Shown: one piece after another, positions 9,926-22,424 of the stretch
Position numbering within the stretch: position 1 is the stretch's first letter
Layout: every line of letters begins with the position of its first letter
Source of the DNA: Adiantum capillus-veneris
Lineage: Eukaryota > Streptophyta > Polypodiopsida > Polypodiales > Pteridaceae
Direction of reading: 5' to 3'
DNA length: 64,000 nucleotides
NCBI GenBank assembly: GCA_014529385.2
Contig: CM043948.1
Span: 75,982,291 to 76,046,290 of the forward strand
Notes under the pieces: model-generated
What the model was told of the DNA's origin: nothing
Seen by the model: the letters and a program-made list of their open reading frames with translations, nothing else
Database searches by the model: none
Made by a program: the position numbers and the translations under genes

Positions 9926-10165
9926 ATTCTCCCTGCTCAATTGCGCAACACTAGGTGTCCGTCTCTCTCTTCCAATTAAGCAAAGAACTCATGTAGTTTG
10001 TGTAACGTCTTTGTTCGTGTGTAATAGAGTGTTGTAAAGCAGTGCGATATGATTGTTTCCGCACTAAATGAAGAAGATCAGTTGCCAATGCATTAGCAAG
10101 AAAAATAAGTGATAATCTGTAAAGAAAAGCTCCAATTGTTGAAGTAGCAGTTGCTATGTTGCTAA
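9926..10165 (-). repeat. Duplicated segment with a conserved open frame (partner at 49609-49800)
   Basis: This segment matches the DNA just upstream of the glycine-rich gene at 50 kb. The match stops at GTTGC (about 10163; 49803). On the - strand both copies are open for about 60 codons and encode related peptides (TSTIGAFLY..., then ATDLLHL or AADLLHL, then QSYRTALQH, THEQ or THKQ, TNYMS). I know no family for it. It could be the C-terminal end of a copia-like polyprotein, since it precedes a polypurine-like tract and LTR start on that strand. Confidence 0.5.
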
Positions 10166-12549
10166 TTTTGATTTGACTTGGCTATTAATGTGAAGGATTT
10201 GAAATTGATTTTGCCTTATGTTAACCCTTGGGGGCTCTCCGTTCAGTACCCCCCTATATAGCGTGCATTCCCAGGGTATTAAAAAAAAAACCTCTTTTAA
10301 CATGTCTGAATGAACAAAATAATCCGTTATTTTAGCATTTTTCTAAAATTAAATATAAAACCCCTTTATTTTAATATAAATTTGTTAAGATGCCTAAAAT
10401 TTTTCATTTTAAACCCCCTCCTTTCAAACTCACGTTATACTTTAACATGATTACATAGTGCACCCCCCGAGTGTTAACCCTAGATCCCCAATTCCGCTTT
10501 CATTTCTACTTAATCACACAATAACCATTACTAATTATGCTTCAGTTTCATGCTAGCATTCACTAATTTCTAATAGCATTTGACTAATTTTGCTACACTA
10601 ACCACTAATTTGTGATGTACCATGTATGCTTTATCTCGTGATTAGAGGTTGATTCATCACTCTAATCAAGTATTTTGAGCTAATTTATGAGTACTTTTGT
10701 GATTGGATTGTTCGATTTTTTGCTTAACTTGGTTAATTTTGAAGGCAAATTGGTGGTGCACACACAATGTGTGCAATGATGCATCTTTGCATGGATCAAG
10801 GATTAGTTGGAGTGAGATTACAATGTAAGTGCACTAAATTGCAAAGTCATTGAATTCTTGATTTATTAATGAGTTGAATTCAATGTGAGCTAATTGATTG
10901 CTAAACTTAGGTATGTAAATTAAGTGACCTATTTTGCGTGCCTAGTTTGATTGATTTGGAATGAAATTGATAGTTAATTTTGATTAACAAACTTTGTGTG
11001 TTCCAAGTATATGCTTAGTTCTTTACCAAGATCCATGTTTGTGCATAGAGATCAATGGAAGAAATTTTGTGTGAAATCGGAAAGGGAAAAAACTACCACA
11101 AATTAAGTGTACGTACTAATGTTAGTGTGTCCATGCCAAGGAATTCAAGAAATTGATCGTATAATCACTTAGTTGATGTGTATACAAGGCGATTTCAATC
11201 AATGGTTATGCCCATTTCAAGACCACTTTATTTCATGATTGGTGGTCAGTTGGGACGCCAAGATGCTTTTGGAACGTCAAGTGTGCATCAAAAGTGTGTG
11301 TAATCATTGTGTGTAGTCCTGATTATGTTACTAATTAAGCCAAAAATTAAATTGTGCACCTACTTTTGGAGTGTATGCATGACTTGATTAGGTCAAATTC
11401 AGATAAATTCTTGAGATACTGAGCATGCATCCATTTGTTTATGCTTGATCAAGTATACAACTAGAGCGATGCAATGAAAATTCCTCGATGGGTTCACCTT
11501 TTTTAAAAAAATATTTACTTACATGCTTAAGGTAATAAAATGACCCTTCTTTCTTCAGAAACTTAGAGGCTTTTCTCTAAACTCGATTAAAAAACCTCTT
11601 TTGTTAATATAATCCTTTTAAAGTTTTAAAAGTTTGGCAGTTAAACAACCCATTTCTTTAACCTCACGGAGTAACTTACATGTCTAAGATGTGAACCCCC
11701 CAAGGAAAATTTATGGAATTGCTGCATAATTTTTTTGTTTAAGTTTGGGTGTGTATGCTTACTCAATGGCATTGAATGTCTAATTTGAGAATGAACGATT
11801 GGTGTTCATCACTAATCATAATTATTAATATACTTAGAATGATATGTGTATCATCAAATGATTTGTGTTGAATGGCTCCATTGTACACTATTGGGGATGA
11901 TGTATGTGCATTAATGATTGTCATGTATGCTTAGTTTGATTGGATATAATAACCTTTACATGAAATTGTGTCTACCCAAGCTCCATGTCAAATAATGTAG
12001 TCATGACAAAGCTAACTGGTTTTGAATGACTGTGCATATTGGATATGAGCAACTCGAGTTGTGATGATTGATAAATGGGATTGACTTTGCAATTGAGAAG
12101 AAATAAATTAAACATGCGTGGAGATGAGAGAAGGGAGAGGAGCTAGCTTGGTGTGAAGATATGTGGTGTGCAAGGGGAAGACATGGGGGAGGAGCTTGCT
12201 TGGTGCTACAATGGAGGTGAGAGAAAGATAATAGAGAGATAATGTTGGACTATAGGGGGTGCATGTGGTTGTTGCACCAATGCAGAGCTTGGAAAACGGT
12301 TTGTAGAGAGAGAAAACCTCTTTTTAGCCATAGAATAGGTTTGTAAACACTTTGGAGGGTCAAAATTGATTTTTTTTTAAAAAAAATCAAATTTTTAGGT
12401 TCTTTAGTGCACGTTTTTTACTTTTGGAGGTCAAAAATTCTTTTCTAACCATGAAATAGGTTTGGGGGACTTTTAAGGAGGGAAAATTTCAAATTTTTAA
12501 TGTATTTCTAAATCCAAGCCAAAAAGTGGGGGAAAAGAGATCAAAGTGA

Positions 12550-12591
<42 letters not shown>

Positions 12592-13424
12592 TTTCCCTAA
12601 CCACCTCCCTTACCTTCTCACTGGGTAAGAGGCCATTAGAGCCCCTATTATGCTTGGAAATTGCTTGTTTTCATAGACGAATTCGTGATGAAATGATCAG
12701 CAAATCACATCCAACTTTACTTAAAAATAGCAATTAAGAACACTAAATTTTCAGCCATGAAACTTCAACTCTCAAAGAAGTACAACTTTCAATAAAAACC
12801 CAAACCTCTTTGTGGTATCATGTAGCCTCGCCTCCAATTATATAGTTGTAACATCAAACAGCTGAAAGGAATACACGAGCTTCCACCTTCATGGAGAAAT
12901 TTTTCTAAATTTGTAGAGATTTAAGAGATTTTAAAGTGGAGCCCACACACCACTTTGATAAGGGGAAACCCTAATTCACTCCCTCCCAAGCTTGGATACA
13001 AGATTGCAAAGAGGCGGGACTGCAGCACACATAGGTTGGGCAACCATGGGAGCTATTGCACATTAGTGATAAACTTCAGATTTTTTCTGTAAAAAGAAGC
13101 CCTCTCTCTCTTACCCACGGCATTATCAGCTGATGTATCAATTTTTAGGCCATTCTTCCACTTTGGACCAAAACTAGGCCATTTTCAGTTCATTTTTGAC
13201 CCAAAAAATGTCATTTTTTATACGAAAAATAGCTGACGGAGTCAAAAAAATCCCTAGATTTGTGGGATCACTCGCATAAGCACAAAAAGCATAGATATGT
13301 ATATTTTTTCATCAATATACCATTTTGGGTCACTTTTCATGCAATTTTGCAACGACGTCCGTTAGTTGCTATTTTCGACAATTTTTGTCCGCATCAGTCT
13401 TGTAGGTGAGATGAGTGTACCACC
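10166..13424. other. AT-rich DNA without recognisable genes
   Basis: No long frame, RNA gene or repeat shared with the rest of the window was seen over about 3.2 kb. It contains a 41-base C run (12551-12591), several runs of T or A, and stretches such as AAACCCCTTT around 10250-10450 and 11570-11700. It may be old, decayed repeat DNA. Confidence 0.5.
12551..12591. repeat. Poly(C) tract of 41 bases
   Basis: Uninterrupted C run after AAAGTGAT and before TTTCCC. The open frame across it, which would encode polyproline, is an artefact. Confidence 0.95.
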
Positions 13425-13627
13425 ATGAAACACTTGGAATATTTACACATAAAACCAAAATGGGCATCTTATCAAGTGAGAATGGATGCAAAGGCGTCAC
13501 ATCCAAGGCCACGACTCCCCGAAGAGGTATGTACATATGATAGCGATCGTAGTAGGCACTTCAACATATATCACAATATATACATGATTGATTTTATTTC
13601 CATGCATCAAAAGGTGGAAAAAGTTAG

Positions 13628-14491
13628 GTGAATGTATATATTTCACACTATGTACATGCCATGGGACGAAAGCGTGCAAAAGTACAAGCGGGTTTTTGTC
13701 AATTCCATAGCACTATTGATCATCTTCTCACTCTTCGTGTTCTCATGGAGGAAAGCCAGTTGAAAGGCAAGCGATTGTATTGTCGTTTTGTGTACTTTAA
13801 GAAAGCCTTTGATATGATTCCACATAACAATTCGTGGAGAAGGATGAAAGAACTCCAAGTTCCAAGTGAGTTTATGCTTGCGGTTTCTTGAATCTATGAG
13901 AAGATGATGTATCAATTGCTCATGGGAAGAGGAAACTTAAAAACAAAATGCAAGCACTATTGGGGTTAAACAAGGATGTCCGTTGTCACCAAATCTCTTT
14001 GGTCTATGCTTTGGTACTTAACTTTTTGCAAGAAGAAAGCATCGAAAAGGTCACTATTTGCAATGAGGTAATCACACTTTTGTTGTATAGAGATGATGTA
14101 GTGCTTCAAGCACACGCTTTAGAGGATGCACAAAATCTTATGGTTGTCCTTGAGAATTTTTTCTTGCATAGTGGGCTGATTGTGAATGAATCCAAAACAA
14201 AGGTTATGCTTGTGAAAACCAAGCATAAGGAGAAGCCATGCATTGTGTACAACAATGAGACACTTGAAGTTATATAGACCTTTAAGTACCTTGGCTTAAG
14301 GTTTTCGCCCAATCACAAGTGGCATGAATGTGTTATGCATTGTTTGGAAACTGGGAAGAGAGTGTACTATGCATTTGAGGAAATGTGTAATGCAGGAAAT
14401 ATCAAGTGTTGGATTCTCAAGATGTACCTTGTCGATACATTGGTGACACTGGTTCTTCTTTATGGAGTTGAAGTGTGGGGTCAGAGCATTA
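13628..14491 (+). pseudogene. LINE reverse transcriptase remnant
   Basis: Three frames on the + strand together read as a non-LTR retrotransposon reverse transcriptase. First, AGFCQFHSTIDHLLTLRVLMEES and YFKKAFDMIPH (13690-13830). Next, in another frame, GVKQGCPLSPNLFGL (about 13955-14010), a hallmark LINE motif. Then LLYRDDVVLQAHA (14080-14115), where the catalytic YxDD box has R in the variable position, and SKTKVMLVKTK. Finally TFKYLGLRFSPN and LYGVEVWG (14278-14480) after a stop at 14275. Stops and frameshifts make it inactive. Endonuclease, 5' end and poly(A) tail are missing. The right end is cut at 14491 where R1 begins. Confidence 0.85.
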
Positions 14492-17400
14492 AGTCCTTGA
14501 CTTGTTCTCAAATTTCATCAGTAAACAACCCCACCATAACTAGTATTCAAGATTGAGGACCTCACTTAAACATGAAGAGACTAAACCTAGTTGCAAACAT
14601 GCTATAACTTATGGTAAGCAAACTCCACGTAGAGCCATAAATACTTTCTAATCGGATTTCTCGGTGCTAACTTACGCACTTCACATATCCTTTCGCATGC
14701 AATTACACTTTGTAATTTTCCTATCCCCTTGGAGATTGACAGTATGGAGATGTGTTTCCCCATAGTTTACAGACAGTCTTCCAAGATGATGGGTAAACAG
14801 GGATCACAATGTCGTACAATATTGCTGAGGAATCAACAATGACATTGTTAACCATCTTGGTCAACTTGTAAGATCCAGAATAACCCAAACAGAGCCGTAA
14901 CCTCTATTGGTGATTGGTAGATCCAAATATAATCTCATAGAGATACTGCACATAGAGTGAAAAATGCTTCATAACACTAATGTGATGAATATACATGCCG
15001 CTCCAAATCAGCCTTTCCTAAACACTAGGACCCATAACACCTAGTGTGCATGCATTTAGGAAAAAATAGATCCAAACCTGTATATCCATTATCATCCTTG
15101 CCAGTAATGATGGCGAATGTGATGCTCCTAGCACACATTAAAGAGGAAAGTAAATAGTTTTGAAAAGAAACTAAATACGTTCTCCTGCAATCATTTGGAA
15201 GCCTTGCTAAATTGTTTGAACCATAATAGAATGTGAAATGTTAATCACTTCTAGGTACAAACAATGAAACCTTTTCATTAACAACTCATAGCCTTGTTAT
15301 ATGCATATACAACCATCCGTTAATGTTGTGTAGTAGCACTTGTAGGTTTAACAAGTCATTTTGAGTATTCGATAATTTCTGGCCACACTGGAATTGTTCC
15401 TGATACGACGTGATGAAAACGGTCTTATAAACGGATTTGACCAGCATCGAGGAACTTTCTCGCGACACATAATTTGGAGTAGCAGGCGCCGATGTCAGCC
15501 CCAGAGACTCATATTCTCCACATGTGGAATATGTCTCAAGTAAGGATATCTAAAAAAAGAACATCCTTCAAGTACAAGAGGGTGTGGAGGTAACTGTAAA
15601 CACGCATGCGACGTGCATGAGAGACCCTCATTTCTCATGCTTCACACTGGCTAAACTGAACTCCTTGAGTTCCTAGACCATGTTGTATCTCATGTCACAA
15701 CATGTGCCAAATAAAACCCTACAAGTGTGTCTATAACTACAGAATACAGAAATTATTGTGGACACTACATCCCAAATTTCTTGGCTTGTGACCTTGTCAT
15801 TTCGCTGACGAGGAAAAATGGATAAAACAATAGAATTTTATGCATCCAACTTGAAAAAGTCAAGCAAAACATATGCAAAAATGGAGATAAACCAAATTAT
15901 ATGCATACCTGGAGGTAGAACAGAGTGTTCACTTATCGATAGTCAAAGGCACCTGCCCAATTCTCGCCTGCAAAGGCCTAGGAGCTCTAACTTAAAATTA
16001 GTGATGTGCAAGTAGTATGCACATGTAACCTTGGGTGTTGCCTTTGCAATCCAAACCCCTTGGTTAAAATCGACATTGTCAAACCGTGTGGTTAGACTTT
16101 GTAAGAAAGCTGCTCAACTAACAGCCAACAATATCTGAATCCACTTTGGAAGCTAAAATTATCCACTACCCTTGGACTTCTTTCCTTGAAAATGTAAGTG
16201 CGATGGTTCCAAGAATTGACCATCAACACTTAATAAGTGATTTAGTAATCACGAGCTGGGTCTTTTCCCAAAACTGTACTCATATAAACACTCTTAGTGC
16301 AAACATAGAAGATCCACTCAAGTTGGAATCATATTCACAACTAGATCCTTTCCGGACCCAAAAAAATCCACAATCTTGGGTTTTTATGAACAGCCGTGCT
16401 GCGTGGAAAGTTGGCATCATCTATACACCTTGGTAGAGATAAGCTCTTACGAGTTTAAGACGTTCAAAAACGAGTCAATAAAAGCATGCCTAGTTTCACC
16501 TTTTCCGCAAAAAATTTGGAAAGAGAGAGAAACAGAGAATGCTGACTTAGGAAAAATCCTTATTCAAATGTGTTGTATGCCCCTTGAATATGAGCCAGTG
16601 CAGACCATGTCTATGTCTTAGCTTATCCTATAAGTGTACAACACTGTACTTGTACCACGCCCGCGTAGAGAGAGGTAACATACGTCACATCTTGAACGAC
16701 TTACCGTGTATGTGATCGTGATTGTATTAGGATGCATATATATATGGCACTTTGACTGTGAATAAACATAAAAATAAAATGATCAAAAACATCAACAACT
16801 GAGCTCGTCCTTGACAGAGTAGCTAGTGCTATAGTGGAAATGTTTGCAATGATGGATGTTGTACGTCCATCATACTAGATGCCATGCATACATATCAAAA
16901 AATAAAATGATAAGCCCTTGGCTTCAATGACAGTCTCAACCATGTGAGACACTGGTATACATGCCGTGCACGATTACACTGGCATGGATACATCACAGTG
17001 CGTCGTTGCGTAAATTGTGAGCTTATATCCACATAGTGCCAAAGATGTGTGCCATTATCATTGATCTGAATTCAATCGATAATACCTTGGCACATAAGAG
17101 AATCCGTGCTTCACATGAAGACAGGCAAAGCACTTTACTTTATACAGTGGCTTCTTATGGAGTCTGCCCAAGAACTTTTCTTTGCACAGCAAAGAGATCT
17201 TTTCCAAAATGAAAAGTAAAACATAGAAAAAAACAAACATAACTTGAAATCGACTAACCTTGTCACCCACTTGTGGGCAGGTTTTTGCTATTGTGGTCGA
17301 ATCCTACGATTGGCCATATATGAAAATAACTTGGATGTCCCACACATGCCTTCTTGGCTTGGTTTAATCCGATCTCTAGTGAGAAAACATGCAAACATGT

Positions 17401-18746
17401 TGCAAAGTCTCCCAAGTTCATATGTTGATAGCATATTCCAAACGGCGGAAACTGCTAGGCCGTCTGTCTTAGAGTCAAGCCTTGCTTCCTACACGTCTAT
17501 CAGTAAGATGAGACAAAAATGATACTAAATGCTCATAGAAAACAGGTACTCTTGTTGACACACATGTGTCCAAGTAGAGAAGAATCGACCTTGTCAAAAT
17601 TTTATAGAGAATCGGCCTTGCCGAATCATGCAACGTATTGAGAATCATGAGATTGCCCAATACTGATAGAGATAGCATCTATAGATTATCTATCAAGAGT
17701 CAACTACTGCCAAACACTATTGAGTTCCCTTGGCAACAAAAGTCATAGCATCCCGTATGTGTGGTGATTGCATTGGATTCAGCTCATAGCTGTGTATGTC
17801 AATGTGTTTACCACTACTTTGTATACTTATGTTGCCTACTCCCTGGCAAGCTACAACACCTTTGAAGTGATTATATATCCAATGTGTGGCGTCGTGCTCC
17901 TGAAAGCCTTGATTTTCCTCTTTTCTAGGTAGCACAAGGTTTTGTCCTTACCTGACCACATCAATGGTCAACAACTTGCATAGAAGCCATGCCCTAGCAA
18001 ACTTGTTTGATAGTTGATTGTAATGAATCATCTGCCTTTCCAAATACCATTGCATTAACAAAAATAGGACTTGCCAATACTGCTATCATGTTACTTTACA
18101 AGCCACAAGGCTGGCTTCTGCTTGCTTTATTTCAACTAGATAACTTACAAAATGTTACCTTGATTCATGACCACTTTGGAGCAAGATTTTGTGCATATAC
18201 TTGAATAATGTGTCAAACAAAACAAAAGGCACTACGTACCTTCTGAAGTACTCATGCCGAGTTTCCTTGCTCACTGTTTGAATCGTGTTTCCATGGAATA
18301 CTCTCATCGTTCCCCTTGAAATTCCCATGGATTACATAGAAAAGCTTCATACCTCATGATTGTTTGTCCGCACCATGCCTTTCCATGCATTACTGTCACC
18401 TCTACTGTTGCAATCCTCGGGATCCCACCAAAGGGCCATGGCCGTCTAGAAATTTACAAACCCATGTTGACTGGGGAGTAATGCATGCAAGTCATCGTAT
18501 CATAGATTTGCAAAACACTTTTATTATCAACTTTCCATCACTAAATTGAGATCCCAATGTTACATAGTCCCCGACAGTCCATCCTTTGCCAAATCTGTTG
18601 CTATGCCAATTCTGGCTGCGTATGGCACCTTGCCATGTCACGGCACCTCTTGGCGATGCGTTTGTGACTCTTATGGGTGGCCTGGCGTGTTGTAAGCGGG
18701 TGGGAACGGCCCCCTTGAAAGGGGATGCCCAATTTACCCAAGCCCC
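14492..18746 (-). mobile_element. R1 copy B, internal region (3' end lost)
   Basis: Matches 37462-41510 of copy C over its length, with scattered substitutions and small indels. The R1 3' LTR and polypurine tract present in C are missing, because the LINE remnant abuts at 14491. The right end is the GCCCC target duplication (18742-18746) of copia-1. No reading frame of useful length is conserved between copies, so the internal region is either non-coding or badly decayed. Confidence 0.8.
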
Positions 18747-18887
18747 TATTGAGATGTAGAGAGAAAGAGAGAGATGAGACAAGAGACACACCATGTACGC
18801 TCGCAAAGACTGATTCATATTGAGGACAAGATACAAATATATAGGTGAGACCAAGTTGAATAGAGTGAGCCATATGTAGCTCCAACA
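18747..18887 (-). repeat. Copia-1 3' LTR, block B (141 bp)
   Basis: Plus strand runs TATTGAGATGTAGAG to CTCCAACA. The outer TG/CA end is altered to TA, exactly as in block C (41511). The purine tract GAGTGGGGG (complement of 18888-18896) precedes it on the element strand. Confidence 0.9.
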
Positions 18888-20400
18888 CCCCCACTCAAAC
18901 AAAGATCTCTAGCTTTGGATGAAAAAGCCCTTCGGGAGTTCAAGGGAAAAACCCAAGCCCCTATAAAATGTGAGAATATGAACCAATGATGATGATGTGA
19001 ATGTGAATTGTGTATCCATGTACAAATATACAAGTGCCTTTGAGATCACAATGTGCAAGTGTGGATTGTGCATAGTGCATGGGTCCTATAGGATTACAAT
19101 GTCATATATACAAAGCTATCACAATAGCAGAGAAGCTAACCTAAAAAAAGAGTGAGGCCGAAGCAACTCCAAGCTCCGAGCACAAGAGGAAATATGACTC
19201 ATTGAGTCCTTTGGTAAGAATTTCTACAATCATCTGGTCACTTAGATAGTGTTCAACCATTATGGGCCTTTGCGTACTTCATACCTGACATAATGATAAT
19301 GGATAGCAATGTGCTTTGACTTATTATGTTGAACATAGTCTTTTGCATGACTAATAGCACTCAATCGTAGAAGATGCAACACATCGTGTTTCTGGTCCAA
19401 GATTCAAGATAACCATTTATAAAGAAGCAATTTCCACTAGTAGATCGCATAGATAAATGTGAGGGGCGTAGTTTACATCTGTGTAACCCAAAAGAGAAAG
19501 AGATTGCATAGAATCCGATGTCAATTTTTGTCAATAGAACAAACCAAAATCTGTAATTCCTTTTAAGTATTTCAATACACGCTTTGCTACATACCAATGC
19601 TTAAGAGAAGGACGTGCAAGATGTTGTCCAAGATAAATAACAACAAACAAAACATCAGGGCAAGTGTTCATGCCAACAAACTGAAGACATCCAATCAAGT
19701 TAGCATAAGGTTGATTTGTGACAAGTTGATCGCCACTGTTAGAAGTGTTCTTCATAGAACTCACAAGACAAGGTATGTTGGTCGAATGTGCCTTTTGTGC
19801 GGTTTTTGTGATTCTTGATCTTTATCACTTGCTGAAGAAATCCCAAATCATTGGAAACAAGGATGGTATCATCCACATAAAGATCAAGAATCACAAAAAC
19901 TACTACCTTGGTGTTTTATGTATAAGTTGGGGTGTAAAGAGCAAGAGATGAATCCTTTAGAGGTGAGAAAAAGATTAAAATTTGTCTACCAGGCTTGCGA
20001 AGCTTGTTTGAGACCATATAGTGCCTTATGAAGTTGAGCAACAAGGCCTTCTTTACCTGGAATAACAAACTCTTCTGGCTATATTATAAAAATTTCCTCT
20101 TCCAAGTCACCATTAAGAAAAGAAGTTTACACATCCATTAGATGAGCTTCTAAATCAAATTAAGCAGCAAATGCTGATAAAACTCGAACACTTATAATGT
20201 GAACAACTAGTGAAAAGGTCTCTTGATAATCAACACCAGCTACTTGGGAGTAACCTTTTGCAAATGAACATGCCTTGAACTTGTTAAAATATCCATCTGC
20301 TTTTACCTTTGTCTTATACACCCACTTACACTTAATAGTTGTACGACTAGCAGGTAGTTTAGTTAGTATCCATGTACCTTTAGAGATAAGAGAATCGTAC
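18888..20400 (-). pseudogene. Copia-1 reverse transcriptase and RNase H remnant, block B
   Basis: The frame 19531-19764 reads NQPYANLIGCLQFVGMNTCPDV and VLKYLKGITDFGL, the segment just after the polymerase core in copia elements. Bases 19960-20400 match the block C reverse transcriptase (42900-43330) but with many stops. RNase H (18900-19360) is only recognisable by comparison with 41899-42129. The block B copy has lost more sequence than block C here, for example around the YVDD box. Confidence 0.75.
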
Positions 20401-20405
20401 TGTGC

Positions 20406-21763
20406 TTACATAGCCTCTTGCCATTGATCCTTTTCTGGTGAAGAGATAGCTTCATTATAAGTAACGGGATCTTTAGAAGTAGAGAAATCATTTACAACAA
20501 TATCGTCATTATAAACATGACATACACCATGTTCAAAATCAATAGGTGGATCAAAAAAAATATCAATATCATCATTGGCAACATTCGGAACGGATGGTTG
20601 TGAAGAGGAAAGCTGCTCTATAGGAAGAGTTTCATCATCTGAAAGAAATGAAAAATCCTGAAGCAATGATTTAGTATCATCAGAATCATCCATGGACCAT
20701 GAGCCTCCCATAAGCTGTTCATTAAAAGTAGCATCACGATCCACAATTAATTTCTTGGAGGAAGGGTCATAGAATTTTTAGCCTTTGGAAGTGTCAGAAT
20801 ATCCAATAAGAATAACTTTAATACCAGGAGCATCAAGCTTTGTTCATGTTTCTTAAGGAAGAATATGAATATAAGCAATACATCCAAAGGTTTGAAAATG
20901 AGATACAAAAGGAATGTCACATGTCCATGCTGTGATGGGTATCTTACCAAAGGGTAAAGTAGTAGGAAGATGATTCTGAATAAATACTGTTGTCAAAGTA
21001 GCTTCAGCCCAGAAAACACGCGATAATCCAAAATGAATCAGCATACATCTTACAGCATTGAGAATAGTGCGATTCTTCCATTCAGCAACGCCGTTCTGTT
21101 GAGGTGAATACGAAATATTTTGTTCATGATGAATTCCACTATCAGCACAGTAACTCACAAACTCTCGAGAAACATATTCGCCTCCATTGCCACTATGAAG
21201 CTTCTTGAGGCGACGACCAATTTGAAGTTCCGCATCCTTGTGGAATTGTTTGAAAACAGATAAGGGCTCAGATTTTTATCTAAGTAGAAATACACTCGTA
21301 TACCATGATAAATCATCAATGAAGGTAATAAAGTAGCGATATTGTGATCTCGAAGAAGGTAGCAATCCACATATATCAGTATGAATAAGATCCAATATGT
21401 CATGAGAATGACCTGTATTTGAGAGAGGAAAGAGTTTATGATTTTCCCAAGAGCACAAAACTCACAAATTTCCATCTGGGGATGAGCTTTAAGATCCATT
21501 CCATAAACAAGATCACGACACTGAAGATCAAGGGGTTTTGAGAAATCAGTATGAACAAATCAGTGATGCCATACTTTGCAATCATGATCACCTAGAGCAA
21601 TGACAACATTTGCTACAATATCGTTGAGAGAGAGTTCAAACGAATTACCGTTTCGAGGAGCAGTGGCTATAGTTTGTCCATCTTTCTCAATTTGGCATTT
21701 CGTATGATCAAATCCAACAAAGAGACCAAGATCAACAAGTCTAGCAACTAAAACAAGATTATG
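20406..21763 (-). pseudogene. Copia-1 integrase remnant, block B
   Basis: Pieces on the - strand: the zinc-binding end (about 21440-21600, with MEICEFC), the catalytic core start DLIHTDICGLLPSSRSQYRY (21350-21420, D of the DDE triad), HEQNISYSPQQNGVAEWKNRT (about 21050-21130, containing the catalytic E), and the acidic linker to reverse transcriptase (20406-20744). Family knowledge: this enzyme joins element cDNA to host DNA. Frameshifts at about 20850 and 21160 break it. Confidence 0.8.
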
Positions 21764-22424
21764 TTAAAGATCTGGTACATATAATACTCCTCTCAAAATA
21801 TGAGTGGAAGAAGATAAGGTACCAAGATATAAATCTCCAATATCCTTTACTTGACAAGTTGTATCATCAACAAGATAAACAACACGTTGAACTGGTAGTG
21901 GATGATAGTTATGGAGCCACTTAGACTGACATGTCATATTTCTTATAGCACCAGAATTGATAATAAAAAGTGATCCATCACGTACATGAAGTATTTTGTC
22001 TAAAGCAATTGAACATAGGATGCAGCTTGTTTCTGGTACAATATTGTTTCGATGTTCAGTAGCATATGCTCTATTACAATCTGTGTCAAATCGACGCTTA
22101 TAGCACATATGAGTGGGGTGATCAGATCGTCCACAATAATCACAAGAAGAAGAATAATCTCTAGATAAACATGGTTGTTTAGTGGTAATATTATGTTCTT
22201 CATCATACTGGCGTTCCCAACAATTATCTTCAGTATGGCCATTTCTGTTGTAGTAAGAACATTTCTTATTAGGGAATTTGAGACGAAAGAAAATATTACC
22301 GCGATGACCATTTTTGTTGTTTCCTTGTTGCAATAAACGCCTTCGAGCATAAAAAGCACGTTCCATCTGCTGTGACTCATTCTCCTCTTATGAAATCATA
22401 GTTGTATCATGACCAGCATTACGT
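21764..22424 (-). pseudogene. Copia-1 nucleocapsid and protease part, block B
   Basis: The frame 21764-22366 has two CCHC knuckles. The first (CSYYNRNGHTEDNC) has lost its second Cys to Tyr. The second (CDYCGRSDHPTHMC) is complete. A protease-like segment follows with IINSGAIRNM, where the catalytic D of the D-S-G motif has become N. Block C keeps IIDSGAIGNM. Gypsy-1 interrupts the gag just upstream, at 22425. Confidence 0.85.

Noticed and set aside
12546-12737. Proline-run open frame
   Set aside because: It is created by the 41-base C run, and the rest has no coding character.
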